DNA from: Gemmatimonas aurantiaca T-27
Lineage (GTDB): Bacteria > Gemmatimonadota > Gemmatimonadetes > Gemmatimonadales > Gemmatimonadaceae
Reading direction: 5' to 3'
Assembly: GCF_000010305.1 (NCBI RefSeq)
Contig: NC_012489.1
Coordinates: 992,001-1,056,000, forward strand
DNA length: 64,000 nt
Under the pieces are notes generated by a model. That model searched no databases, was not told where the DNA came from, and was given only the letters and a program-made list of their open reading frames with translations. Below are positions 7,349-16,842 of this stretch, piece by piece; the first letter of the stretch is position 1; each line of letters opens with the position of its first letter. Position numbers and translations under genes: made by a program.

Positions 7349-10089
7349 ACGGCTCGGAGCGCCCCGACGGCATGTCCGCTCGCTGGGCCGTGGTGCAGGA
7401 ACTGTTCGACGCCGTGGTGGACTTGCCGGCCGAAGCCCAGCGCAGTCGCCTGCAGCAACTCACCGACGATGCCGCGCTGCGTGAGGAGGTCGTGCAGTTA
7501 CTGCAGGCCGATCGTGGACCAGCCGGTCTCATTGATCACCCGCTCGAACACGTCGCTGCTCGGCTGATCGACAACGCTGCCGCGTATATCGGACGTGCCG
7601 TGGGTCCGTATCGATTGAGTGCCCTGCTCGGCGAAGGCGGCATGGGCGTGGTGTATCGCGCGGAACGCGAAGACCTGTCGCGTCCCGTGGCGGTGAAGAT
7701 TCTCCGTGACGGAGCACTGTCTCCGGCGCGACGTGCGCGTTTCATCGCGGAACGTCATGCGCTGGCACAACTCACACACCCCGGTGTCGCGCAGTTGTAT
7801 GACGCCGGCACGCTCGATGACGGGACGCCATGGTTCGCCATGGAGCACGTGTCCGGTGTTCCCCTCGACGAATATTGTGCGACGCGCGCGCTCGGACTCG
7901 AGGACCGCCTCGCTCTGATCGAACGGGTGTGTGATGCCGTGCAACACGCGCACGAACACGCCATCGTGCATCGGGACCTCAAGCCGTCCAACGTACTCGT
8001 CACCGAAACGGGTGACGTGAAGCTGCTCGACTTCGGTATCGCCAAACAGCTCGCCGCGGCCGACGACCCCGCGACGGCGGATGCCGGGGCCACCGTTACG
8101 AACACGGGTGGCGCCTCGACCGCCACACGATCGCAGTTGCGTCTCCTGACGCCGGCCTATGCGGCACCCGAACAGGTGCGTGGGGATGCGGTAGGCGTCT
8201 ACACCGATGTGTATGCGCTCGGTGTGATGCTGTATCAACTGCTGGCGGGACGCCTGCCCTTTGACCTGTCGCGTTCGACGCCCGGCGAAGCCCTCACCGA
8301 GATTGTCGATCGTGAGCCGGAGCGTGTCTCCGTGGTTGCGCAGCGCGAAGCCGCCGCATGGATGCATGGCGTGCGACGTCCGCAATGGACCGATATCGAC
8401 CTGTTGTGCAGCACGGCGATGCACAAGGACGCCAACCGGCGCTACCGCACCGTGGATGCCCTGCGACGGGACCTCCAGCATCTGCGGCGCAGCGAGCCAC
8501 TGGAGGCACACCCGGATAGTCTGCCCTATCGCACCGCACGTTTCCTGCGTCGACACACACGCGCCGTCGCCCTTGGCGCCGTACTGGCTCTGACGATCGC
8601 CGGCATTGGTGGTGCTTCGGTGCGGCAGATTGCCGGCGCGCGAGACGATGCCCGCGCGGAGCTGCATCGTCGCGCCGAGTTGCAGCGATTCCTGCTCGCG
8701 ATCTTCAGTGGCAACGAACACGGTGCTCCACCGGACAGTCTGCGCATCACCACCGTGATCGAACGCGGCGAGCGTCAGGCGTCGATGCTCGAACAGGACC
8801 CGTTGGTGCAGGGGGATCTGCTCGTGGCGCTCGGACGTATTCAACGGGCTCTCGGGCGGTATGATCGGGCCGATTCACTGATGCTCGCGGGAATCGGTGC
8901 CCTGCAGCGTGCGGGGGATACTCTCGCCGTGGCGGGGGCACTGTTGGCTCGAGCCGACGTCCGTCTCGAGCAGGCACAGTATCCGGCGGCGGACTCACTG
9001 CTGGATGCCGCGCAAAGGCTGGTGAAGCATGCATTGGACAAGCCCACGCCGCTCGCCTGGCGTCGGGACGCCGATCGTGAGCGGTCTGCGGCGACGCTCG
9101 ATGCGCAGTTGTTCGATCTGCGCGGTCGTCGGCAGGTGCTGCAAGGGCAATATGATTCCGCGCGTACGACGCTCGATCTGGCGTTGCGTCTGGTGCCACC
9201 GCAGTCACCGGATCCGATGCTCACGGCCGATATTCTCGGTGACCTGGCGGATGTGGCGTTCTACACCGGTGCATACGATCGCGCCGATACACTCAATCGT
9301 GATGTGCTGACGCGGGTGCAACGGCATGCGGGAGCGTTCCATCCGCGCGTGGCGAGTACGATGGTGAACATCGGTGCCACGGAGTTCGAGCGTGGACGGT
9401 ATGGCGAAGCGGAACGATGGTTTCGTGATGCGCTGGTGATCGCGGAACGCTACTTCGGCACCGAACATGTGCAGGTGGCTTCCACGCGGACGATGTTGGG
9501 TCGTGCGCTGGTGTTCCAGAACCGGCTCGAAGAAGCCACCGTGGCATTGGAGCAGGCCCTGCGTGTGCAACAAGCGAGTGTCGGCGCGAATCACCCAGGG
9601 GTGGCGAGTATCCTCAACGAACTCGGCAACGTCGCCATCCGTCGCCAGCAGCTCGACCGCGCCGATGCGTACTTCGCGCGAATGGCCGAGGTGTATTCGG
9701 CAAGCAATGGTGATGCGCATTTCACGGTGGCGGTTGCACTGTCCAATCGTGGTACCGTGGCAATGGAGCGCAAAGATCTTCCGGCGGCCGAACGCTGGTA
9801 TCGTGAGGTGGTTCAGCGATTCGCCGCGGCGCAGGGCGCAGGGCATCTCAATACCGGCATTGCCCGCATCAAGCTGGGGCGGGCTCTCATTCGTCAGCAG
9901 CGCTGGCGCGAAGGCATCACCGAATCAGAGGCCGGCTACGAGATCGTGAAAACGAATGCCGCTCCCGGTGTCAGTTTCTTGCAGGCCGCGCGCCGCGATC
10001 TGGCGATCGCCTATGAGGCACTGGGCCAGCAGGACACGGCCACGAGATACCGTCGCGAAGCCGAGCAATACGACCCGCCCAAGCCGTAG
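7345..10089 (+). CDS. Transmembrane Ser/Thr protein kinase with TPR repeats
   Basis: The 914-residue protein has an N-terminal helical segment, then a Hanks-type kinase domain from about 88 to 370: glycine loop GEGGMG at 96-101, Lys118 in VAVKIL, HRDLKPSN with catalytic Asp211, DFG at 229-231 and APEQ in the activation segment. One membrane helix lies near 408-427, and the rest is tetratricopeptide-type helical repeats (for example the repeated AERWFRDAL, ADAYFARMAEVY, AERWYREVVQRF units). It presumably phosphorylates cytoplasmic partners while the C-terminal repeats lie outside the membrane. The GTG at 7345, overlapping the sigma gene stop, is the best start; a TTG at 7297 is possible. Confidence 0.92.
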   Translation: MNGSERPDGMSARWAVVQELFDAVVDLPAEAQRSRLQQLTDDAALREEVVQLLQADRGPAGLIDHPLEHVAARLIDNAAAYIGRAVGPYRLSALLGEGGMGVVYRAEREDLSRPVAVKILRDGALSPARRARFIAERHALAQLTHPGVAQLYDAGTLDDGTPWFAMEHVSGVPLDEYCATRALGLEDRLALIERVCDAVQHAHEHAIVHRDLKPSNVLVTETGDVKLLDFGIAKQLAAADDPATADAGATVTNTGGASTATRSQLRLLTPAYAAPEQVRGDAVGVYTDVYALGVMLYQLLAGRLPFDLSRSTPGEALTEIVDREPERVSVVAQREAAAWMHGVRRPQWTDIDLLCSTAMHKDANRRYRTVDALRRDLQHLRRSEPLEAHPDSLPYRTARFLRRHTRAVALGAVLALTIAGIGGASVRQIAGARDDARAELHRRAELQRFLLAIFSGNEHGAPPDSLRITTVIERGERQASMLEQDPLVQGDLLVALGRIQRALGRYDRADSLMLAGIGALQRAGDTLAVAGALLARADVRLEQAQYPAADSLLDAAQRLVKHALDKPTPLAWRRDADRERSAATLDAQLFDLRGRRQVLQGQYDSARTTLDLALRLVPPQSPDPMLTADILGDLADVAFYTGAYDRADTLNRDVLTRVQRHAGAFHPRVASTMVNIGATEFERGRYGEAERWFRDALVIAERYFGTEHVQVASTRTMLGRALVFQNRLEEATVALEQALRVQQASVGANHPGVASILNELGNVAIRRQQLDRADAYFARMAEVYSASNGDAHFTVAVALSNRGTVAMERKDLPAAERWYREVVQRFAAAQGAGHLNTGIARIKLGRALIRQQRWREGITESEAGYEIVKTNAAPGVSFLQAARRDLAIAYEALGQQDTATRYRREAEQYDPPKP

Positions 10090-10111
10090 CAGAGCGTTCC
10101 GTCCGCCGATT

Positions 10112-12646
10112 TCAGGGCGTGGCGCGGGCCGCGCGACGCACGCGCTTTTCCTCGTACAAGGTTTCATCGGCGCTACGCAGCAGCTCGTCGAGTGTCGACG
10201 GTGTGCCGGGATGGTAGGCCGCATAGCCGAAGCTCATGCCGATCGGGCAGGGACATACCCCCAACGCGTTCACGTCCTCCAGCGCGGCGTCGATCTTCTC
10301 GCGCAGGGCCTCGATCGATTCCGCCGGGGTGTCCACCAGCATGGCGACGAATTCATCGCCCCCCAGTCGTGCGACGATGTCACCGGAACGGAAGCACGTT
10401 CGCAGCACCGAGGCGATCGTTTGTAGCACCCGGTCGCCCACTTCGTGCCCATAGGTGTCGTTCACCTGCTTGAATCGATCGGCGTCTCCGTAGAGCATCA
10501 AGGCGGGCGCATTCCGCCGCCGCGCGTCGTCGAGTCGGGAATTGGCCATGGCAAAAAACCCGCGGCGATTGAACAGGCCCGTGAGTTCGTCATTCATCGC
10601 CTGTGTACGCAGCATCTCTTCGGCACTCTTGCGATCGGTCGCGTCCCGCATCACGCACACCAGACCACCCGTCGGCAACAGCGTGATGGAGAGTTCCTGC
10701 GGGAAGGCTTCGCCGTTGGCGCGCAACCCAATGACTTCGCCACTCCAGGCACCCAGTCGCGTCACGAGTGGAATGATGTCGCGCTCGATACGCATCGCTT
10801 CATCGTCCGGGAATCGTGATGTCCATGGACGGCCGATCAGGTTGCGGGGACGATCGCGATGCACGCGTGCATAAGCGTGATTCACAAATTCCAGCCCTCC
10901 GCCCACACTGACGATGCCGATGCCGTCGGTGGTCACGGCCAACGCCGCCGCGAGCTGCTGGCGCTCGCGTTCTTCGCCTTTCCGACTCGTGATATCGCGC
11001 TCCACCGAAATCCACGATGTCACCTCACCATGTTCATTCCGCAGTGGCGTGGTGTGCACCTCCATCCAGAACGGTGTGCCATCGCGGCGATAGTTGAGTA
11101 CCTCGCCGGCGAACGGCTCTCCCTGTCGCGCCGCGGCACGCATACGCTCGACGGTGTCCGCCGCCGTATGGGTGCCATGCAGCAACTCACCGGGACGCTT
11201 GCCGATGGCCTCTTCGAGAGAATACCCGGTGGCTTCGCTCCAGGATCGGTTCACCCAGGTGAATCGCAACTGGGCATCGGTCATGGCGATCGGCTGGTCG
11301 GTCTGCTCCAGGACCACGGAGAACGAGCGCAGGCGTTCTGCCGTGGCGCGCTCGTCGGTGATATCGACAAAGGACCCCACGACCGCTCGGCGCCCCTGCA
11401 GTCCGAACTGGTCGCTTTGCACCAGACGCAGATTGATACGCAACCAACGCATCGTTCCGTCCTGACGGCGCACCGTCAGGACGCGGCCCGTCTGGGCGAC
11501 GCCCGTGCGAAGGACCTCGTTGAACGGATGCTGATCTTCCTGCACGGACTCACCGCTTTCATCGAGCACGTCGAAGACCTTGCCCGTGCCGACGATCCGT
11601 GCGAAGTCGGCCTCCGAGATGCCCGCGATGCGTGCCGCGCTGGGATTCCAGGCTTGTAGCCGTCCGTGGTCATCGCGCAAGACGAGTCCTTCCGCCATGG
11701 TGGCGAAAATGGCGCGATAACGTTCCTCGTTGGCCCCCAAGGCCACCTGTACGGATTCGAGCAACTGGCGATGCTCTTCCATGGTGCGTTGCTGCGCCTG
11801 CAACTCGTGGTTCTGCGCCTCGAGTTCGTGTGCCGCGTCTTCGAGCGCGGCGGCCTGTTCGGCGAGCCGGCGATTGGACTCCGCAATGGACTTGGCCATC
11901 GCGCCCATGCGCATGGCGGCCGGGCGCAACACGATCAAGACGAGCAGCAGCACCACGACGATGATACCGCCGAACACGATGCCCTGGTCGCGCTGCAGGG
12001 CGTGTGTGCGCTGCTCGGTCCATTGCACTTCGTTGGCGACGATCGCATCGACGAGGGCGATGAATTCATTGAGTTGCAGCACCAGGGCCGCGATTTCCGA
12101 CTCGCTCAACTGGCCGCGGGTGCCGTCGAGGCGTTCGGTGATCAGCGCGTCCCCTGTGCGGAGCAGGGCGTGCGCCGCGCTGTCCATGCGGGACAGATCC
12201 GCGATCAGCGCTGGTCGTACCGTCAGCGAGCCATCCGTGGCGCGACGTGAGATTTCGTGCAGTTCTGCGAGCGACCGTTCGATAGCCGTGCGGGTCCACT
12301 CCCGTTCGGCGAACCATGGGGCGCGTGCCTGGCTCGACGGGGCCTGCATCGAGGCGATGGTGCCGAAGATGAACCGCTGCGAGAGCATGCGATCACGCGC
12401 GATCAGCGCCGTGCGCGCCGGCACCGCCGTGATCTGCTTGGTCACCGCGCGCACCCACAGCCACTCCACACCACAGAGGACCAGGAACGCGACCATGCAG
12501 GCGGCCGCGAGGCGGGTGAATTGACGAAAAGGGCTGGTGCTGGTGGGCACGCGCGCGGAAGCTCGGGAATGCGGGCGCCGGACCACCGTCGGTCCATGCA
12601 GGTCGGCCGAGTCAGGTCTGACGGCCTTCGATACGGGACGCGCCAT
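10112..12646 (-). CDS. Diguanylate cyclase with PilJ-like sensor and PAS domains
   Basis: This 844-residue membrane protein has two membrane helices (about 46-64 and 222-241) flanking a helical periplasmic region with RDRMLSQRF, a motif of PilJ-type sensor domains. A coiled coil (252-305) leads into three PAS-type modules (starting near 310, 440 and 565), then a GGDEF domain. The active-site GGDEF at 762-766 is intact, and an inhibitory-site RxxD (RSGD, 753-756) sits exactly five residues before it, so product-inhibited c-di-GMP synthesis is expected. No EAL domain is present. It converges with the kinase gene across a 22-base gap. The downstream tRNA-Thr lies in the opposite direction. Confidence 0.92.
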   Translation of the reverse strand: MARPVSKAVRPDSADLHGPTVVRRPHSRASARVPTSTSPFRQFTRLAAACMVAFLVLCGVEWLWVRAVTKQITAVPARTALIARDRMLSQRFIFGTIASMQAPSSQARAPWFAEREWTRTAIERSLAELHEISRRATDGSLTVRPALIADLSRMDSAAHALLRTGDALITERLDGTRGQLSESEIAALVLQLNEFIALVDAIVANEVQWTEQRTHALQRDQGIVFGGIIVVVLLLVLIVLRPAAMRMGAMAKSIAESNRRLAEQAAALEDAAHELEAQNHELQAQQRTMEEHRQLLESVQVALGANEERYRAIFATMAEGLVLRDDHGRLQAWNPSAARIAGISEADFARIVGTGKVFDVLDESGESVQEDQHPFNEVLRTGVAQTGRVLTVRRQDGTMRWLRINLRLVQSDQFGLQGRRAVVGSFVDITDERATAERLRSFSVVLEQTDQPIAMTDAQLRFTWVNRSWSEATGYSLEEAIGKRPGELLHGTHTAADTVERMRAAARQGEPFAGEVLNYRRDGTPFWMEVHTTPLRNEHGEVTSWISVERDITSRKGEERERQQLAAALAVTTDGIGIVSVGGGLEFVNHAYARVHRDRPRNLIGRPWTSRFPDDEAMRIERDIIPLVTRLGAWSGEVIGLRANGEAFPQELSITLLPTGGLVCVMRDATDRKSAEEMLRTQAMNDELTGLFNRRGFFAMANSRLDDARRRNAPALMLYGDADRFKQVNDTYGHEVGDRVLQTIASVLRTCFRSGDIVARLGGDEFVAMLVDTPAESIEALREKIDAALEDVNALGVCPCPIGMSFGYAAYHPGTPSTLDELLRSADETLYEEKRVRRAARATP

Positions 12647-12719
12647 CGGCCGGCACCGTCACGCCCCGGGTGCCTTGTCCAAGCCCTGCCAATCCAATAC
12701 CTTGGGTGTCTGCTGTACT

Positions 12720-12792
12720 GCTCACGTAGCTCAGTCGGCAGAGCACATCCTTGGTAAGGATGAGGTCACCGGTTCGATCCCGGTCGTGAGCT
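12720..12792 (+). tRNA. tRNA-Thr (anticodon GGT)
   Basis: A 73-base cloverleaf with perfectly paired acceptor GCTCACG/CGTGAGC, anticodon loop TTGGTAA giving GGT and T arm ACCGG-TTCGATC-CCGGT. In many bacteria this gene directly follows tRNA-Gly; here about 6.1 kb separates them. Confidence 0.97.
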
Positions 12793-12819
12793 CTTGGTTA
12801 TTGGCTTTGGCTGTGTCAG

Positions 12820-12851
12820 CCCCATCGTCTTTCTCAGGACGGTGGGGTTTG
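12820..12851 (+). terminator. Terminator after tRNA-Thr(GGT)
   Basis: CCCCATCGTC at 12820-12829 pairs with GACGGTGGGG at 12838-12847 (one wobble) around an 8-base loop, followed by TTTG. It starts 28 bases after the tRNA. Confidence 0.65.
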
Positions 12852-12896
12852 TTCTTGTCGGTACGCGTCCACCCTCCCCGGCCGCTCCGGACCCTC

Positions 12897-15800
12897 GTGG
12901 TGATATCCGGCTGGTTCCGCCCAGTACGCGCTGTTCTGATCGCCGCCCTGTCGGCCGCGATCCTGTTTGGGCATCCCGCCCCGGTGGAGGCGCAAGCCCG
13001 TGCCAACCGCCTGCGTATCGATCCCGTCGACGCCCGGGTTAGCGCCCGGGCGTGGGGCGTCGAACAGGGGCTGCCGCAGGGTTCGGTCACGGAGCTGGCC
13101 ATCGATGCCGATGGGTACGTCTGGGGCGCCACCTTTGGTGGCCTGTTCCGCTTTGATGGCCAGACCATCACCCGCTATGCTGTGGCCGATGTCCCCCTGT
13201 TGGTCACCAACTCGGTGACGGCCCTGCTGACGGCGCCGGACGGCCTCCTGTATGTCGGCACCCCCTTGGGTACCGTCGGGCGCCTGCAGGGCGGACGCCT
13301 GCTCGACACGCTCAGTTCTCAGAACCGGCCCCTGCTGCGGGGCGTCGACGCGCTCGCCATCGATGGGACTGGGACCACCTGGCTGCGGAGCAGCGGACAC
13401 GTCTACGCCTATCGGGATGGACGATGGCGCCCGGGCTCGATGCCCCACCTGGCCTATTCCGCGATGGTCATTGATCGCGAAGGGGCGATGCTCTACGCCG
13501 GGCCGGAGGGGCTCATTCGGGCGACGGACGCGGGGTCGGAAATCCTCGCACCTACCCGGCACAAGATCCTGGACGGGCATGACTTCGGGCTTCACGCCGA
13601 TCGGTACGGTCATCTGTGGCTTGGACAGCCCAACGGCCTGTACCTGTTCACCGATGGAGCCCTGCGCCGTATTCCCGGCATCGAGGGCAGGGTGCGCTCG
13701 ATCATCTCGGACGGGCGCGGCATGATCTGGGTGGCGGCGGACGGTCGCCTGTACCGGTTTCGCTCCGGCGCGGGAGAAGCGGTCCTCTCCCGCCCCGAAC
13801 TGGTCCTGACCACCAATAGCGACATTTACTCGCTGTTGCTCACGCCGGACGATGTGCTGGTGGGCGGCACCTTGCAGGGGCTGTTCACCATGCGGGAGAG
13901 CGTGGTGCGCGTGGTCGAGAATCCGGCCGGTCCGCGCCATCCGGAAGTCTCGTCCATGATGCCGGCAGGCGGGGGGCGGATCTGGGTCACTGGCAGTTGC
14001 ACCGATGTCTATCTCATCGATCAGCAAGGACGGGCCCTGGATTCGATCGCCCGCCCGAACAAGAACGTGTGCGTACGCAGCATGTTGCTGGACCGCCGCG
14101 GTGCCCTGTGGTTTGGCAATGATGGCTTCATGAAGCGCCGTGATGCGTCGGGCCGTGAGCGCGAATGGTCGCTGCCTCAGTGGGGCTACAATCCGAGTCT
14201 GGCGCGGCCCATTCTGCTCGCTGGCGACACGGTGATGTTCGGCCTGTCCGACGGTCGCATTGCCGGTATCACCCCCGATGATTCCCTGCGCATGATCGCG
14301 CCATGGGATCAGGTCACCAACGTCGCCATCGAGTCGATGACTCGCGACGAAGACGGCACAATCTGGGTGGGGCAACTGGGCCGCGTCACACGCTGGCGGG
14401 GACAGGTGCTGGAGAGCTCGGACGAAACGGCCGGTGTGCCGAAGGCCGTACCGCGTGCCTTGCTGGTGGAGCCGGGGCGCGGTGTCTGGATCGGCACGTA
14501 CGGCAGCGGGATGTGGTATCTCGCCACGGGCCGGCGGGCGCGTCCGGTGCCTCTGGTCGATGAAACCATCTCGGCCATCCTCAGTGACCCGAGAGGACGC
14601 CTGTGGATGCCGGGCAATCGTGGCATCAGCGTAGTGTCCCGCGAGTCGTTGCGGCGCTGGATACTCGATAGCATCGACATTCCCGATGTCCGGCTGCTGA
14701 GTGATGGTGACGGCGTGCCGGAAGGCAACTCCGGCTATCCGGCCGCCGGCATCATCGCACAGGATGTGCTGGGTTTTGCCTCGGTATCCGGGCTGGTGTC
14801 TCTCCAGGAACGACAGATTCTGTCGACGTCGGCATCGTCCACCGTGCAGGTCGACGAAGTCCGCACATCCCGGGGACGGCGCGTGGTGGAGGAAGGGGTC
14901 GTGCGCCTCGCTCCCGACGAACGCATCGTACTGCTCAATTTCAGCGCGCCCACGTTTCGTTTCGCGGACGAAGTCCAGTTTCGGTATTGGCTGGATGGAC
15001 GTGACACCGAATGGGTCTCCGCTGGCAATAGTCGGGAAATGCGCCTGGTGACAGAATCGCCGGGGGTCTACACGCTGCACCTCGAATCCCGTATTCCGGG
15101 TGGGCAGTGGCAAGTGGCCGACGCCATCCGGTTCGAAGTGGAGCCCATGCTGATGGAACGCCAGTCGCTCCGGGTGCTGCTGGTCCTCACCGTCATTGGC
15201 CTGGCGGCGCTGTTCTATCGTCAACGCATCAATGCCCTGCAGGCCGTGGCCCGGGCCCGGGAGATCAGCCTCAACGCCCGGCGGGACGCAGCGGAAGAAG
15301 CGGCGCGCCATGAACGTGAGCTGGCCCAGGTCGGCCGCCTCGGCGTGGCCGGCGAATTGACGGCGTCCCTGTCGCACGAACTCGGACAGCCGTTGGCGGC
15401 GATCGTGAACAATGCCGAGGTGGCCCGCCGCATGATCGAACGGGGGCGCGATGGCCGGCATGTCGACCGCCGCGCACTCGACGACGTCCTCCGGGATGTG
15501 GTGGCCCAGGGGCACCGGGCCTCGGAAATCGTGCGCGAGTTCCGGCGATTCCTGCGCCGCGAGAAAGGGGAACGCGAAACGATGTCGGTGCGGGAGCTCA
15601 TGGAAAGTGCGGCCCTCCTGCTTCGCCAGGAGTACAGCGCCGCACACGTGCCGCTGGAGATTCGCATCGGCGCACGCACGCCCACTATCACAGTGGAACG
15701 GGTTCTTTTGCAGCAGGTGATCGTGAACCTGTTACAAAACGCACTCGAGGCTGTGCGGCGTGTGCAGGGCGGGCGGGTGTTGATCCGTGCGCGCCCCGTC

Positions 15801-16097
15801 GCCCGGGGTATCCGGATCACCGTCCTCGACAACGGACGTGGATTCACCCGCGACGTACGCCGCTTGGCCTTCGAGCCGTTCGTGACATCGCGGGCCACGG
15901 GTATGGGGCTGGGACTGGCCATCGCCCGACGGGTGGTGGATGCTCATGGCGGACATATCGCGCTGGGGTGCTTCCCCGGCGGCGGCGCCGTCGTATCCTT
16001 CTGGATCCCGTCCGTGCCGAATCCTTCGGAACACTCTGATTCGCTTGTGCCGCCACAAATCGTGGCGTCGGCATTTCGGGAAGAGACGTTGCAGTAA
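12897..16097 (+). CDS. Propeller-type periplasmic sensor histidine kinase
   Basis: The ~1066-residue protein begins with a signal peptide (WFRPVRAVLIAALSAAIL, cleavage after PVEAQA). A long periplasmic part follows, with repeats of the two-component-regulator propeller type (DGYVWGATFGGLFRFDG and DPRGRLWMPGNRGISVV are examples), then a Y_Y_Y-like domain (RFADEVQFRYWLDGRDTEW) and a membrane helix near 758-777. The cytoplasmic part has a HisKA box SLSHELGQPLAAI with His827, N box VNLLQNALEAV, DNGRGF and GMGLGLAIARR. GTG 12897 gives a clean signal peptide; GTG 12900 or TTG 12855 are possible. The FixJ-like gene 22 bases downstream is its likely partner. Confidence 0.9.
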   Translation: MVISGWFRPVRAVLIAALSAAILFGHPAPVEAQARANRLRIDPVDARVSARAWGVEQGLPQGSVTELAIDADGYVWGATFGGLFRFDGQTITRYAVADVPLLVTNSVTALLTAPDGLLYVGTPLGTVGRLQGGRLLDTLSSQNRPLLRGVDALAIDGTGTTWLRSSGHVYAYRDGRWRPGSMPHLAYSAMVIDREGAMLYAGPEGLIRATDAGSEILAPTRHKILDGHDFGLHADRYGHLWLGQPNGLYLFTDGALRRIPGIEGRVRSIISDGRGMIWVAADGRLYRFRSGAGEAVLSRPELVLTTNSDIYSLLLTPDDVLVGGTLQGLFTMRESVVRVVENPAGPRHPEVSSMMPAGGGRIWVTGSCTDVYLIDQQGRALDSIARPNKNVCVRSMLLDRRGALWFGNDGFMKRRDASGREREWSLPQWGYNPSLARPILLAGDTVMFGLSDGRIAGITPDDSLRMIAPWDQVTNVAIESMTRDEDGTIWVGQLGRVTRWRGQVLESSDETAGVPKAVPRALLVEPGRGVWIGTYGSGMWYLATGRRARPVPLVDETISAILSDPRGRLWMPGNRGISVVSRESLRRWILDSIDIPDVRLLSDGDGVPEGNSGYPAAGIIAQDVLGFASVSGLVSLQERQILSTSASSTVQVDEVRTSRGRRVVEEGVVRLAPDERIVLLNFSAPTFRFADEVQFRYWLDGRDTEWVSAGNSREMRLVTESPGVYTLHLESRIPGGQWQVADAIRFEVEPMLMERQSLRVLLVLTVIGLAALFYRQRINALQAVARAREISLNARRDAAEEAARHERELAQVGRLGVAGELTASLSHELGQPLAAIVNNAEVARRMIERGRDGRHVDRRALDDVLRDVVAQGHRASEIVREFRRFLRREKGERETMSVRELMESAALLLRQEYSAAHVPLEIRIGARTPTITVERVLLQQVIVNLLQNALEAVRRVQGGRVLIRARPVARGIRITVLDNGRGFTRDVRRLAFEPFVTSRATGMGLGLAIARRVVDAHGGHIALGCFPGGGAVVSFWIPSVPNPSEHSDSLVPPQIVASAFREETLQ

Positions 16098-16119
16098 CGA
16101 CGCTATCCGGAGTGAGGTG

Positions 16120-16785
16120 ATGGAAGAGAACGTGCGGAATACCGCAGACCCCGCGCACAGCGGGATGGGAACACCGTCGGTCATTACCACCGTTGCTGTG
16201 GTGGATGATGATGCCGCGGCGCGCATTTCACTCGTGCGGCTGTTGCAGCTCGAGGGCTATCACGTACATGAGTACGATTCGGCCAGCAGTTTTCTGGAGG
16301 GGGCCGAGAACCGAGCGTATTCCTGCATCGTCACCGACCTGCGCATGCCCGGGGTGACGGGGCTCGATCTGCAGAAATCACTCGAGGGGCGCGGCGTGTT
16401 TGTCCCCCTCGTTTTCGTGACAGCCTTTGGCACCGTGCCGGCCAGTGTACAGGCCATGCGGAGCGGGGCGGTGGACTTCCTCGAAAAGCCCGCTGATCCG
16501 AGTGCGCTGCTCGATGCCGTGAAGCGCGCGGTCGCCCGATGCGACGCTCACGCCACCAAGCAGGAACTCCTGTCCGCCGTGCTGCAGCGCATCGAGCGAC
16601 TCACCGCCCGTGAACGCGAAGTGTTCGAAGGTGTTGCCCGGGGATTGCCCAACAAGAGCATCGCCACAGAACTCGGCATCGCACTCAAGACGGTCAAGGT
16701 GCACCGTGGTCGCGTGATGACCAAAATGGACGCTGAATCGGTGGCTGATCTCGTGCGCGCCCGCGAAGTCCTCGGCGACAAATAG
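16120..16785 (+). CDS. FixJ-family response regulator
   Basis: This 221-residue two-domain regulator has a receiver domain (about 22-140) with acidic pocket VDDDAA, phospho-acceptor Asp73 in VTDLRMPG, the conserved Thr in FVTAFG and Lys in LEKPAD. A LuxR-type helix-turn-helix follows (LTAREREVFEGVARGLPNKS at about 166-185, then KTVKVHRGRVM). It should bind DNA after phosphorylation by the kinase encoded just upstream. The ATG at 16120 is preceded by GGAGTGAGG. The first 20 residues before the receiver domain are a non-conserved extension. Confidence 0.92.
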   Translation: MEENVRNTADPAHSGMGTPSVITTVAVVDDDAAARISLVRLLQLEGYHVHEYDSASSFLEGAENRAYSCIVTDLRMPGVTGLDLQKSLEGRGVFVPLVFVTAFGTVPASVQAMRSGAVDFLEKPADPSALLDAVKRAVARCDAHATKQELLSAVLQRIERLTAREREVFEGVARGLPNKSIATELGIALKTVKVHRGRVMTKMDAESVADLVRAREVLGDK

Positions 16786-16805
16786 GCATCGCGCTCCGCG
16801 ACACC

Positions 16806-16842
16806 CCACCGCGTCCCGCTGTCTTCAGCGGGGCGCGGGTGG
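16806..16842. terminator. Inverted repeat between convergent genes, possible bidirectional terminator
   Basis: CCACCGCGTCCCGCTG pairs with CAGCGGGGCGCGGGTGG apart from a one-base bulge and a wobble, with a TCTT loop. It lies between the convergent response regulator and DUF1003 genes and overlaps the last codons of the latter. There is no T run on either side, so termination is only a guess. Confidence 0.4.

Noticed and set aside
12834-15647. A 937-codon open frame on the minus strand
   Set aside because: It lies wholly within the well-supported histidine kinase gene; its composition (His, Arg, Gln rich) is that of an antisense frame of a high-GC gene and it shows no domains.
16806-16842. 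A fully convincing terminator between the response regulator and DUF1003 genes
   Set aside because: The stem is strong but lacks a T run on either side and overlaps coding sequence; it is listed only as a possible terminator.
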